Shown here: one piece after another, positions 1-5,738 of the stretch
Position numbering within the stretch: the first letter of the stretch is position 1
How the letters are laid out: each line of letters starts with the position of its first letter
Assembly (NCBI GenBank): GCA_903879775.1
Contig: CAIRMY010000208.1
Coordinates: 1 to 5,738 of the forward strand
Length of the DNA stretch: 5,738 bases
Reading direction: 5' to 3'
From: an uncultured Bacteroidota bacterium
GTDB lineage: Bacteria; Bacteroidota; Bacteroidia; NS11-12g; UBA955
Notes under the pieces: generated by a model
Seen by the model: only the letters and a program-made list of their open reading frames with translations
Told to the model about the DNA's origin: nothing
The model's database searches: none
Position numbers and translations under genes: made by a program

Positions 1-762
1 CCAATGGATATGGCTGGCAACTCAAAAGAGCAGTTGAAATTAACAGATATTTTGGAACAAAATAAATTAGCGCCAAAATCTTTTCAGGGTAAAATCAATT
101 CTGCAGTTGTTTTCAAAGAGAGAACAATGATTGATAAGGAGGTTTATTTTGCGCATTACGAACAAGTTCAAGCGAATATCAACTGGTATACAAATGCAGG
201 TGAGTACAATGATCAAATGCGACCAATGATTGTTGCGTTTAATCAATATTTTGGGGGAGACATGAGCAGTGTGGTTTTCCAAAACATTCGTGAAGCGAAA
301 GCATTGGCATACAGTACTTATGCGTTGTTTAACATGCCTAAAAAACCTTCGAAACCGAATACAATGATGGCATTTGTGGGAACGCAGGCCGATAAATTTC
401 ATGATGCCATTGGGTCAATGAATGAATTGTTGCAAACATTGCCAACGAATAAAGAAGTTTTTGAACTGGCAAAACAGAGCTTAACAAATAGAATAGAAAC
501 TGAGAGAATTATGCCTGAGGGATATATTTCTAGTTTGTGGGGTATGGAAGAATTTGGTTCGAAAGAAGATTTAGGAAAATTGATGTACGCGGAAATTCCA
601 AATATCAATATGGAAAAGATTCGCAAATTCCACGAAGAGAAGGTTGCAAAACAGGTCTATCATTTGGGTGTTGTTGCAAGCCGCAATAAGATCAAGAAAG
701 ATGATTTGGCGAAGTACGGAAAGGTTACCGAGGTAAGTTTGGAAGAACTTTTCGGATACTAA
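1..762 (+). CDS. M16 family metallopeptidase (insulinase/pitrilysin-like), C-terminal part, 5' end outside window
   Basis: This is the C-terminal end of a zinc metallopeptidase-family protein. The reading frame is open from base 1 (a Pro codon precedes the first Met at 4), so that Met is probably internal and the true start lies upstream. What is visible matches the last M16 domain: a strand and helix region containing 'VYFAHYEQVQANI' (residues 47-59 counted from the Met at 4), then 'YFGGDMSSVVFQNIREAKALAYS'-like sequence in which Arg96 and Tyr103 correspond to the Arg/Tyr pair that M16 C-terminal domains contribute to substrate binding. The protein ends 'LEELFGY', an ending I recognise from long (roughly 900-1000 residue) Bacteroidota M16 proteins. 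The zinc motif HxxEH is not in this part and would lie in the missing N-terminal half, so catalytic competence cannot be judged. Members degrade peptides, often in the periplasm, but location cannot be seen here. The gene ends 18 bases before a strong terminator. Family call is confident; exact role is unknown. Confidence 0.87.
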   Translation, partial: PMDMAGNSKEQLKLTDILEQNKLAPKSFQGKINSAVVFKERTMIDKEVYFAHYEQVQANINWYTNAGEYNDQMRPMIVAFNQYFGGDMSSVVFQNIREAKALAYSTYALFNMPKKPSKPNTMMAFVGTQADKFHDAIGSMNELLQTLPTNKEVFELAKQSLTNRIETERIMPEGYISSLWGMEEFGSKEDLGKLMYAEIPNINMEKIRKFHEEKVAKQVYHLGVVASRNKIKKDDLAKYGKVTEVSLEELFGY

Positions 763-779
763 ATTTATACAGAGGATAC

Positions 780-812
780 AATAAAAAAGGGGCTTTAGGC
801 CCCTTTTTTATT
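780..812. terminator. Bidirectional intrinsic terminator between convergent genes
   Basis: A perfect inverted repeat pairs 780-793 with 799-812 around the five-base loop TTTAG. The core is GGGGC/GCCCC, flanked by six A on the left and six T on the right, extended by three further A/T pairs. Read on the + strand it gives a GC stem followed by a U tract for the M16 gene. Read on the - strand the left A run becomes the U tract for the PHP gene, which stops at 835. The position in the 72-base gap between two convergent stop codons fits shared termination. Confidence 0.9.
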
Positions 813-834
813 TTGTAATTTTAACCTAATTATA

Positions 835-1530
835 TTAAGATTTCATGAGTTCATGATTTCTAAAACCGTATTTGTCGAATAATTCTAATAGAGAATCTTT
901 GGTAAAGGCATCTTGTAAAGCTTGTAAATGGCGATAATGATGTAGATCGGTACAAGCGAAATCAAACATCTCTGCCATGAGCATTTTTTGGGTAATTTTC
1001 TGAACTTCTTTACCGTAGTATGGGGTTAGGGAAAGTAAGTTTAGTTGCAATTCAAATCCAAGATCTTTGAGGTGGTTATAATTGTATTCCCAGTTGTTAT
1101 GGTAATAGATATAACGTTCAGGATGTGCTAGAATTGGTTCGTAGCCTTGAATTTGCAGGTCGAAACTAATTTTCTCAACGTGATCTGGGCGTTGAATGTA
1201 AGAAAATTCTACAAGAACTTTCTCATCAACAAGTTTAAGGAAAGGCTCTTTATTGCGTAATTTTTGGCTAAAGATGTCATCCATCATGTATTCTGCCGCA
1301 AAAGAGCGTTTAAAATTTAAGTTATTTTGATCAAGTGCTGCGTTGAGAACATCAAATCCTTGCTTGATTGACTCTGGTGAATTTGGGTGCGTATCGGCAA
1401 TAATGTGTGGGGTAAAGATGAATTCTGTGTAACCAAGATCTTGGAGTCCTTTTATAAGTCCTAAAGATGTCTCAGAATCTGGTGACCCATCATCGATACC
1501 TGGGATAATATGGTTATGAAAATCTATCAT
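835..1530 (-). CDS. CpsB/YwqE-type PHP-domain protein, probable metal-dependent protein-tyrosine phosphatase
   Basis: A complete 231-residue protein of the PHP (polymerase and histidinol phosphatase) superfamily, closest by motif to CpsB/CapC/YwqE, which remove phosphate from tyrosines of bacterial BY-kinases controlling capsule and exopolysaccharide export. The metal-binding series is intact: HNH (His5, His7) followed by 'IPGIDDGS' (Asp13/Asp14), 'TPH' (His42), Glu80 in 'AAEYM', Glu108 in 'LVEFS', 'AHPERY' (His136, with Arg139), and Asp195/His197 in 'CTDLHH', where 'SDAH' is more usual. Length is slightly below the usual 240-260. No signal peptide or membrane segment is present, so it should be cytoplasmic. 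The start is fixed by an in-frame TAA nine codons upstream with no other ATG in frame between; there is no Shine-Dalgarno sequence, as is usual in this phylum. It runs convergent to the M16 gene and divergent from the susC-like gene. No kinase or polysaccharide gene is visible, so the partner and physiological substrate are unknown; another phosphoesterase role is possible. Confidence 0.88.
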   Translation of the reverse strand: MIDFHNHIIPGIDDGSPDSETSLGLIKGLQDLGYTEFIFTPHIIADTHPNSPESIKQGFDVLNAALDQNNLNFKRSFAAEYMMDDIFSQKLRNKEPFLKLVDEKVLVEFSYIQRPDHVEKISFDLQIQGYEPILAHPERYIYYHNNWEYNYNHLKDLGFELQLNLLSLTPYYGKEVQKITQKMLMAEMFDFACTDLHHYRHLQALQDAFTKDSLLELFDKYGFRNHELMKS

Positions 1531-1601
1531 TTGTAAATTAATTTCATTGCGAATGTTTTATTTAATTGACTAAAATTGGATTTGATCATTGAACAATATA
1601 A

Positions 1602-1609
1602 CAAAAATA
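1602..1609 (-). promoter_or_regulatory. Possible -7 element of the PHP phosphatase promoter
   Basis: On the - strand these bases read TATTTTTG, matching the Bacteroidota -7 consensus TAnnTTTG, about 70 bases upstream of the start codon at 1530. The matching -33 TTG is not found at the expected spacing, and the whole region is A/T-rich, so a chance match is quite possible. Confidence 0.25.
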
Positions 1610-1707
1610 ACCCTAAAACAGGGTAAATGATGATGTTTTTTTGGTGAATGAGTATATATTATTTACGAGAGTGGGCATATTGTATGCTTATATTTAGCAG
1701 TGTTGAG

Positions 1708-1735
1708 CAATAATTAAGAGAGATTTAATTGATTG
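1708..1735. repeat. Imperfect AT-rich inverted repeat in the intergenic region
   Basis: CAATAATTAA at 1708-1717 can pair with TTAATTGATTG at 1725-1735, leaving one bulged base and a seven-base loop (GAGAGAT). It contains almost no GC pairs and has no T run after it, so it is not a convincing terminator. An operator or a chance palindrome are both possible. Confidence 0.25.
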
Positions 1736-2008
1736 TGCAGTTTACAAATCAAATATGAAATACATAATTTTTGGAACTTCATTGGCGATTTTTAAAGTAT
1801 TTTATGAATGATTTATTAAACTAAAAATGACTATAATCATTGATGGAACAATTTGAATTGTAAAATTATATAGGAATTGGTAGAAGAATTTACGAAAACA
1901 GGAATTAAAATTATTATGTTGATAAAATAATATTCTAATTTTAATTAAAAAGTTTGTTTTTTAGTGAATCTTTGATAAGATTGTAAGTTAAACCAAAATT
2001 AATAACTT

Positions 2009-5000
2009 ATGAAATTCAAATTATCAAAGTCGTCCATTGTGATGTTGTTGTTAACAACGTTCATTTCAATGGCATCGGCACAGACCCGAGTAATTCGGGG
2101 AAAGGTAACGTCTTCTGACGGTGAGCCTATTTCGGGAGCTACGTTGAAGCTCTCTGGAGAGAACAAATTAACTACATCACAAGATGATGGTAGTTACGCT
2201 TTAGCGGTAACCAGTTTAAATGGAGAAATTTCTTGCCAGGCTTCTGGATTTAGAAATTCTAAGCAATCTGTTTCAGGTGAAGAAGTTAATTTTTCTTTGG
2301 AAGAAGATTTACTTGGCATTGACGCTGTGACAATTACTGCGGTAGGTATTAAAAAGGAGAAAGCCAGCTTAGGTTATGCTACAACTCAAGTAAAAGGAGA
2401 TGATGCATCGCAAGGTAAGGACAGATCTGTATTTAATGGATTACAAGGTAAAGTTGCCGGTTTGAGTATTTCTTCCGGTGGTGGTACTCCTGGTTCATCT
2501 ACCCGCATTCAATTGCGTGGTGCAACAACATTAAATGGCGACAACCAACCTTTAATTGTTGTTGATGGTATTCCAATTGATAACTCAAGCATTCAAAATG
2601 GCGACAATTTAAACCGTCAAGTTGATGCTGGTAACCGTGCAAATGATATTAACCCAGACGATATTGAAACGATTGATGTATTGAAAGGTCCAGCTGCAGC
2701 TGTATTGTATGGTTCGCGTGCATCAAATGGTGCAATTATTATCACTACAAAGAGTGGAAAAGGCAACATTGGTCAGAACAAGAAAATGAGCATGACATAC
2801 AACAGCAGTTACTCATGGGAAAATCCTTTGCGCTTTCCTGAATTCCAAAATAAATTTGGACAAGGTGGTGGAGGATATTCTGACACTCGTGAAAACTGGA
2901 GTTGGGGTCCTCAATTTACAGATCAATTGCAGCCTTGGGGTCAAATGATCGATGGCGATCAAAGGGTGAAAAAATATTCAGCTTTGCCAAATAATGTTCA
3001 GAATTTCTTCAATACCGGACATACAAGTCAAAACTCATTGAGTGTTAATGGTGGAGGAGAAAAAGTTGGATACTATTTTTCAGTAAACAATTTGAACAAT
3101 ACTTCTATTATCCCTGGTACAGATTACAATCGTACCTCGTTTAAAGGGAATGGATTTGCGCAATTGGCAAATAATTTTACGGCCAATTTTAGTGTCACTT
3201 ACACACGCACAAACTCATTAATTTCAACACAGGGCCAGAGTTATTCTTTTTATGATCAAATTTTACAAACACCGAGGGATATTCCTTTGCATGAGTTGAA
3301 AGATTTGAACAATAAATTTAATACAGTAGGAGGCTATTATGGTGCTTACACATTAAATCCATATTATATTTTGAATACTTCGGCAAATAAGAATACAGTA
3401 GATAACGTTTTGGGAGTTTCTACTTTGTCTTATGATCCTACATCATGGATCAATCTTACCTATAGAGTTGGAACAAACTTCTATACAGATGAGAGAAGAG
3501 CATATGAGCCAAAAATCACTGGTATCACTGGTCAAAATGCATCACAAGCGAGCAAAATTGGCTTGTATGATGAAAATGACTTTAAAGTAAACGAATTGAC
3601 ATCTGATTTGATGGCTACTGTAAAGCGCGACATCACAAAAGACATCAAATTAACGGCATTGTTTGGTCATAATTTCCGTCAAAGAACGGTAAATACACTT
3701 TCGGCTTCCACGGCTGGATTGGTAATTCCGGGCTACTATAATTTAGATAATTCAGATGGAAGACCTGACGTTTCGAATTCTTATTCTCAGCGTAGAATTG
3801 AAGGATTTTATACAGATTTGGGTGTAAATTATCAAGATTATGCATATGTAAACTTAACAGCGCGTAGAGATTATTCTTCCACATTGCCACAAAATGCGAA
3901 TAGTTACAATTATTATGGCGCAAGTGCAGCATTGATTTTCTCAAAGTTAATACCTAAAAATTCGGTTTTGACTTATGGTAAATTAAGATTGGCGAGTGCT
4001 CAAGTAGGTAAAGACGCTGATCCTTATCAATTAACGAGTGTATTCTTCACTGGGTCAATTGGCGATGGTTACAATAATTCTTTGTTGAAATCTCCATATG
4101 GAACAGTTGTTGGGTATGAAAGAGGAAACCGTATTGCAAATGCTAACTTACGTCCTGAATTTACAACATCGAACGAAATTGGTGTAGAAATGGCATTCTT
4201 CAAGAATGATCGTTTAGGTTTAGACATTACTTATTACAGCAATGAAACAAAAGATATTATTTTGAATGTTCCAATTGCACCATCTAGTGGTTTCACTTCA
4301 CAAACCATTAACGCCGCAACATTTACAAATAAAGGAATTGAAATATTGGTTAAAACAATGCCGGTATACACTAAGAACTTCCGTTGGAATTTGAATTTTG
4401 TGTATTCAAAAAATGAAAACATGGTGACATCTATCTATGATGGTATCGACCAAGTTTCTTTAGGTGGATTAGGTTCTGCAACTGTAGTTGCTGCTACAAA
4501 TAGAGCATTTGGACAGTTTTACGTAATTGGAGAAAAAAGAACAGCGAGCGGAAATGTAATTGTTGACTCAACCACTGGTATGCCGGTGATTGATCCAACT
4601 CCTCAATATTTGGGCACATACAATCCCAATTATACTTTCTCTATTTCTAACACCTTTAAGTACAAAAATTGGTCGTTGTATGTTCAATTCGATAGAAAAG
4701 ATGGTGGTATCATGTATTCCAGAACCAAAGACATTATGGAGTTCTGTGGAACAAGTGAAAATACTTTATCTGTAGATGGAAAAACATTTGATCGTACTGA
4801 TGGAATTATATCTGGTTCAGTTGTTCAAACGGGCGACAATTCATACAGAGCCAATACAACTCCGGTGAGTGCTCAAGATTATTACACTGATCAAAAGAAC
4901 AGCATTTCAAACATATTAGATGCGTCATACACTAAATTAAGAGAGGTTAGTTTAACTTATGAATTCCCTAAAGAATGGTTATCAAAAACTCCTTTCGGAA

Positions 5001-5170
5001 GAATCTCTATGGGTGTGGCTGGTCGTAACTTAATGTTATGGACACCTGAATCTAACAAATTTGTAGATCCTGAAACCAACTCTTTTGGTACTGGAAACGT
5101 TCAAGGTTTTGAGTTTGGTTCTTTGCCAACTTTACGCCAAATTACAGCTAACATAAAAATCACATTCTAA
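2009..5170 (+). CDS. SusC/RagA-family TonB-dependent outer-membrane transporter
   Basis: A complete 1053-residue outer-membrane transporter that would import an oligomeric nutrient using energy passed by TonB-ExbB-ExbD. Order of parts: signal peptide (residues 1-24, Lys-rich start, hydrophobic core, cleavage after 'ASA'); carboxypeptidase-regulatory-like beta-sandwich (about 27-98, beginning 'VIRGKVTSSDGEPISGA'); linker with the TonB-box region and the SusC-typical 'TAVGIKKEKASLGYAT' (about 110-126); plug domain (about 130-250) including 'LIVVDGIPID' and the family signature 'GPAAAVLYGSRASNGAIIIT' (227-246); then the beta-barrel to the end, with 'NTGHTSQNSLSVNGGG' near 336 and a terminal Phe, as usual for outer-membrane barrels. 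No STN domain precedes the sandwich, so direct signalling to a FecR-type anti-sigma factor is not expected. The ATG at 2009 is fixed by an in-frame TAA at 2003-2005. Length is normal for the family and the frame is intact. It is followed after 10 bases by its SusD partner. The substrate cannot be deduced. Confidence 0.96.
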   Translation: MKFKLSKSSIVMLLLTTFISMASAQTRVIRGKVTSSDGEPISGATLKLSGENKLTTSQDDGSYALAVTSLNGEISCQASGFRNSKQSVSGEEVNFSLEEDLLGIDAVTITAVGIKKEKASLGYATTQVKGDDASQGKDRSVFNGLQGKVAGLSISSGGGTPGSSTRIQLRGATTLNGDNQPLIVVDGIPIDNSSIQNGDNLNRQVDAGNRANDINPDDIETIDVLKGPAAAVLYGSRASNGAIIITTKSGKGNIGQNKKMSMTYNSSYSWENPLRFPEFQNKFGQGGGGYSDTRENWSWGPQFTDQLQPWGQMIDGDQRVKKYSALPNNVQNFFNTGHTSQNSLSVNGGGEKVGYYFSVNNLNNTSIIPGTDYNRTSFKGNGFAQLANNFTANFSVTYTRTNSLISTQGQSYSFYDQILQTPRDIPLHELKDLNNKFNTVGGYYGAYTLNPYYILNTSANKNTVDNVLGVSTLSYDPTSWINLTYRVGTNFYTDERRAYEPKITGITGQNASQASKIGLYDENDFKVNELTSDLMATVKRDITKDIKLTALFGHNFRQRTVNTLSASTAGLVIPGYYNLDNSDGRPDVSNSYSQRRIEGFYTDLGVNYQDYAYVNLTARRDYSSTLPQNANSYNYYGASAALIFSKLIPKNSVLTYGKLRLASAQVGKDADPYQLTSVFFTGSIGDGYNNSLLKSPYGTVVGYERGNRIANANLRPEFTTSNEIGVEMAFFKNDRLGLDITYYSNETKDIILNVPIAPSSGFTSQTINAATFTNKGIEILVKTMPVYTKNFRWNLNFVYSKNENMVTSIYDGIDQVSLGGLGSATVVAATNRAFGQFYVIGEKRTASGNVIVDSTTGMPVIDPTPQYLGTYNPNYTFSISNTFKYKNWSLYVQFDRKDGGIMYSRTKDIMEFCGTSENTLSVDGKTFDRTDGIISGSVVQTGDNSYRANTTPVSAQDYYTDQKNSISNILDASYTKLREVSLTYEFPKEWLSKTPFGRISMGVAGRNLMLWTPESNKFVDPETNSFGTGNVQGFEFGSLPTLRQITANIKITF

Positions 5171-5180
5171 AACAATCATC

Positions 5181-5738
5181 ATGAAAAAATTATTTAAATT
5201 GGGTGTTGTATTGATGGCTGCTGCTTTGATGAATACATCATGCAACAAAGAGTCATTTGATATTAACCAAAACCCAAACTTACCTGAAAAGGTTGATATT
5301 TCGTTCGTTTTCCCTAATGCTGTTCAATATACTGGCTACATTATGGGTAACTATTTTCAAATTTGGGGGGGACTTTGGAGTCAGTATTGGACACAAGGGC
5401 CTACTGCAGGACAGTATAAATCTTGGGATCGTTATGAGCAAACAAGCACAGACATCGACAGACCATGGTCGCAAATGTATGCTGGTGCTTTGAGCGATTT
5501 CGATTATGTTCAAACCGAAGCTTTGGCTCAAGGCAACAAGAACTATGCTGCATGTGCCATGATTATGAAAGCTTATTGCTTTCAATACATGACAGATGTT
5601 TGGGGCGATGTTCCATTTAGCGATGCCTTGAAAGGTTCTAGCGTTTTAACTCCTGCTTATGATAAGCAAGAAGACGTGTACAAAGGAATTGAAAAAATGT
5701 TGGTTGATGCTGCTGCAATGATTGATTTAAGTTCTGAC
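5181..5738 (+). CDS. SusD/RagB-like nutrient-binding outer-membrane lipoprotein (SusD_2 type), 3' end outside window
   Basis: The first 186 codons of the surface lipoprotein that pairs with the SusC-like barrel and acts as its hinged substrate-binding lid. The frame stays open to the last base, so the C-terminal portion (the family is usually about 450-550 residues) is missing. The N-terminus 'MKKLFKLGVVLMAAALMNTSC' minus its last residue is a signal peptide, with Cys21 the lipidated residue of a Bacteroidota-type lipobox ('NTSC'); Lys23-Glu24 follow and may belong to the surface export signal. The mature start 'FDINQNPNLPEKV' (27-39), Trp-rich segment 'WGGLWSQYW' (62-70), 'WSQMYAGALSDFDYV' (about 96-110) and 'MTDVWGDVPFSDAL' (137-150) match the SusD_2 subgroup rather than classical starch-binding SusD. 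The start is chosen because it gives the complete signal peptide; no Shine-Dalgarno sequence is seen. The 10-base gap indicates co-transcription with the susC-like gene. A run of seven G lies at 5365-5371. Ligand unknown. Confidence 0.93.
   Translation, partial: MKKLFKLGVVLMAAALMNTSCNKESFDINQNPNLPEKVDISFVFPNAVQYTGYIMGNYFQIWGGLWSQYWTQGPTAGQYKSWDRYEQTSTDIDRPWSQMYAGALSDFDYVQTEALAQGNKNYAACAMIMKAYCFQYMTDVWGDVPFSDALKGSSVLTPAYDKQEDVYKGIEKMLVDAAAMIDLSSD

Larger units (their letters stand above)
1585..1852 (+). repeat. Two near-identical short direct repeats, ATCATTGA...ACAAT
   Basis: ATCATTGAACAAT at 1585-1597 recurs at 1836-1852 as ATCATTGATGGAACAAT, the second copy differing by a four-base insertion in the middle. 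One copy lies near the PHP gene and the other nearer the susC-like gene. They could be binding sites for a regulator, but in such AT-rich DNA chance similarity is a strong alternative. Confidence 0.25.
1531..2008. other. AT-rich divergent intergenic region, no gene seen
   Basis: These 478 bases separate the divergently transcribed PHP and susC-like genes and must hold both promoters. Base composition is markedly richer in A and T than the flanking genes. I find no tRNA, rRNA, riboswitch or convincing coding frame; the most gene-like short frame (1755-1811, 18 codons) lacks support. No sequence on the + strand matches both halves of the Bacteroidota promoter (TTG, then TAnnTTTG), although near misses such as AATCTTTG at 1967-1974 occur. 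Weak repeats are listed separately. Directly before the susC-like start lies an A/T-rich leader without a Shine-Dalgarno sequence. Confidence 0.7.

Noticed and set aside
4..6. ATG at base 4 as the real start of the M16 gene
   Set aside because: The frame is open upstream to the window edge, and the visible part is only the C-terminal domain of a family that needs an N-terminal zinc-binding half.
67..626. Two open frames on the - strand within the M16 gene
   Set aside because: They lie opposite a clearly recognisable M16 domain and their translations show no family motif or sensible composition.
1610..1624. Small hairpin ACCCT/AGGGT in the intergenic region
   Set aside because: Only five base pairs and no following T run, so neither a terminator nor a riboswitch is supported.
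1755..1811. Short 18-codon frame starting MKYIIFGTS
   Set aside because: Too short, no ribosome binding signal, no recognisable product, and expected by chance in AT-rich DNA.
1967..1974. AATCTTTG as the susC-like gene's -7 promoter element
   Set aside because: The first consensus base is wrong and the nearest upstream TTG (1954-1956) is only 10 bases away, too close for a -33 element.
3645..4775. Open frames on both strands inside the susC-like gene
   Set aside because: They are in other frames of an intact, well-recognised SusC barrel and have no coding character of their own.
5257..5585. Open frames overlapping the start of the susD-like gene
   Set aside because: The frame from 5181 has a lipoprotein signal peptide and SusD_2 motifs running to the window end; the others are out-of-frame readings of the same DNA.
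1..5738. Search for CRISPR arrays, tRNA or rRNA genes, insertion sequences, attachment sites and defence genes
   Set aside because: No regularly spaced repeats, RNA-gene signatures, transposase motifs or terminal inverted repeats were seen; the genes present belong to known families.

Overview
The window reads as a chromosomal stretch from an AT-rich member of the Bacteroidota. The main evidence is an adjacent SusC/SusD-type outer-membrane pair, a Bacteroidota-style lipoprotein signal, and starts without Shine-Dalgarno sequences, in A/T-rich leaders. The protein sequences resemble those of the Sphingobacteria/Chitinophagia side of the phylum, but I cannot fix the genus from this window.

Layout: (1) Bases 1-762 (+) hold the C-terminal 253 codons of a large M16 (insulinase/pitrilysin-type) metallopeptidase that begins upstream of the window. 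(2) Bases 780-812 hold a strong hairpin with A and U tails, placed to terminate both the M16 gene and the convergent gene that follows. (3) Bases 835-1530 (-) encode a complete CpsB/YwqE-type PHP-domain protein, probably a metal-dependent protein-tyrosine phosphatase. (4) Bases 1531-2008 are a 478-base, very AT-rich divergent intergenic region with a few weak repeats and no clear gene. (5) Bases 2009-5170 (+) encode a complete SusC/RagA-type TonB-dependent transporter of 1053 residues. (6) Bases 5181-5738 (+) hold the first 186 codons of a SusD-like lipoprotein of the SusD_2 type, cut by the window end.

The SusC and SusD genes lie 10 bases apart and almost certainly form one transcription unit. 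In the known family the SusC barrel sits in the outer membrane and the SusD lipoprotein caps it as a lid, with uptake driven by TonB. The substrate cannot be read here because no glycan-degrading enzyme, protease or regulator of the locus lies inside the window. The M16 peptidase and the PHP protein show no evident functional link to the transporter.

Nothing in the window amounts to an undescribed system. The points most worth a second look are a run of seven G in the susD-like gene, the long AT-rich leader upstream of the susC-like gene, and the PHP phosphatase standing without its usual kinase or capsule partners.
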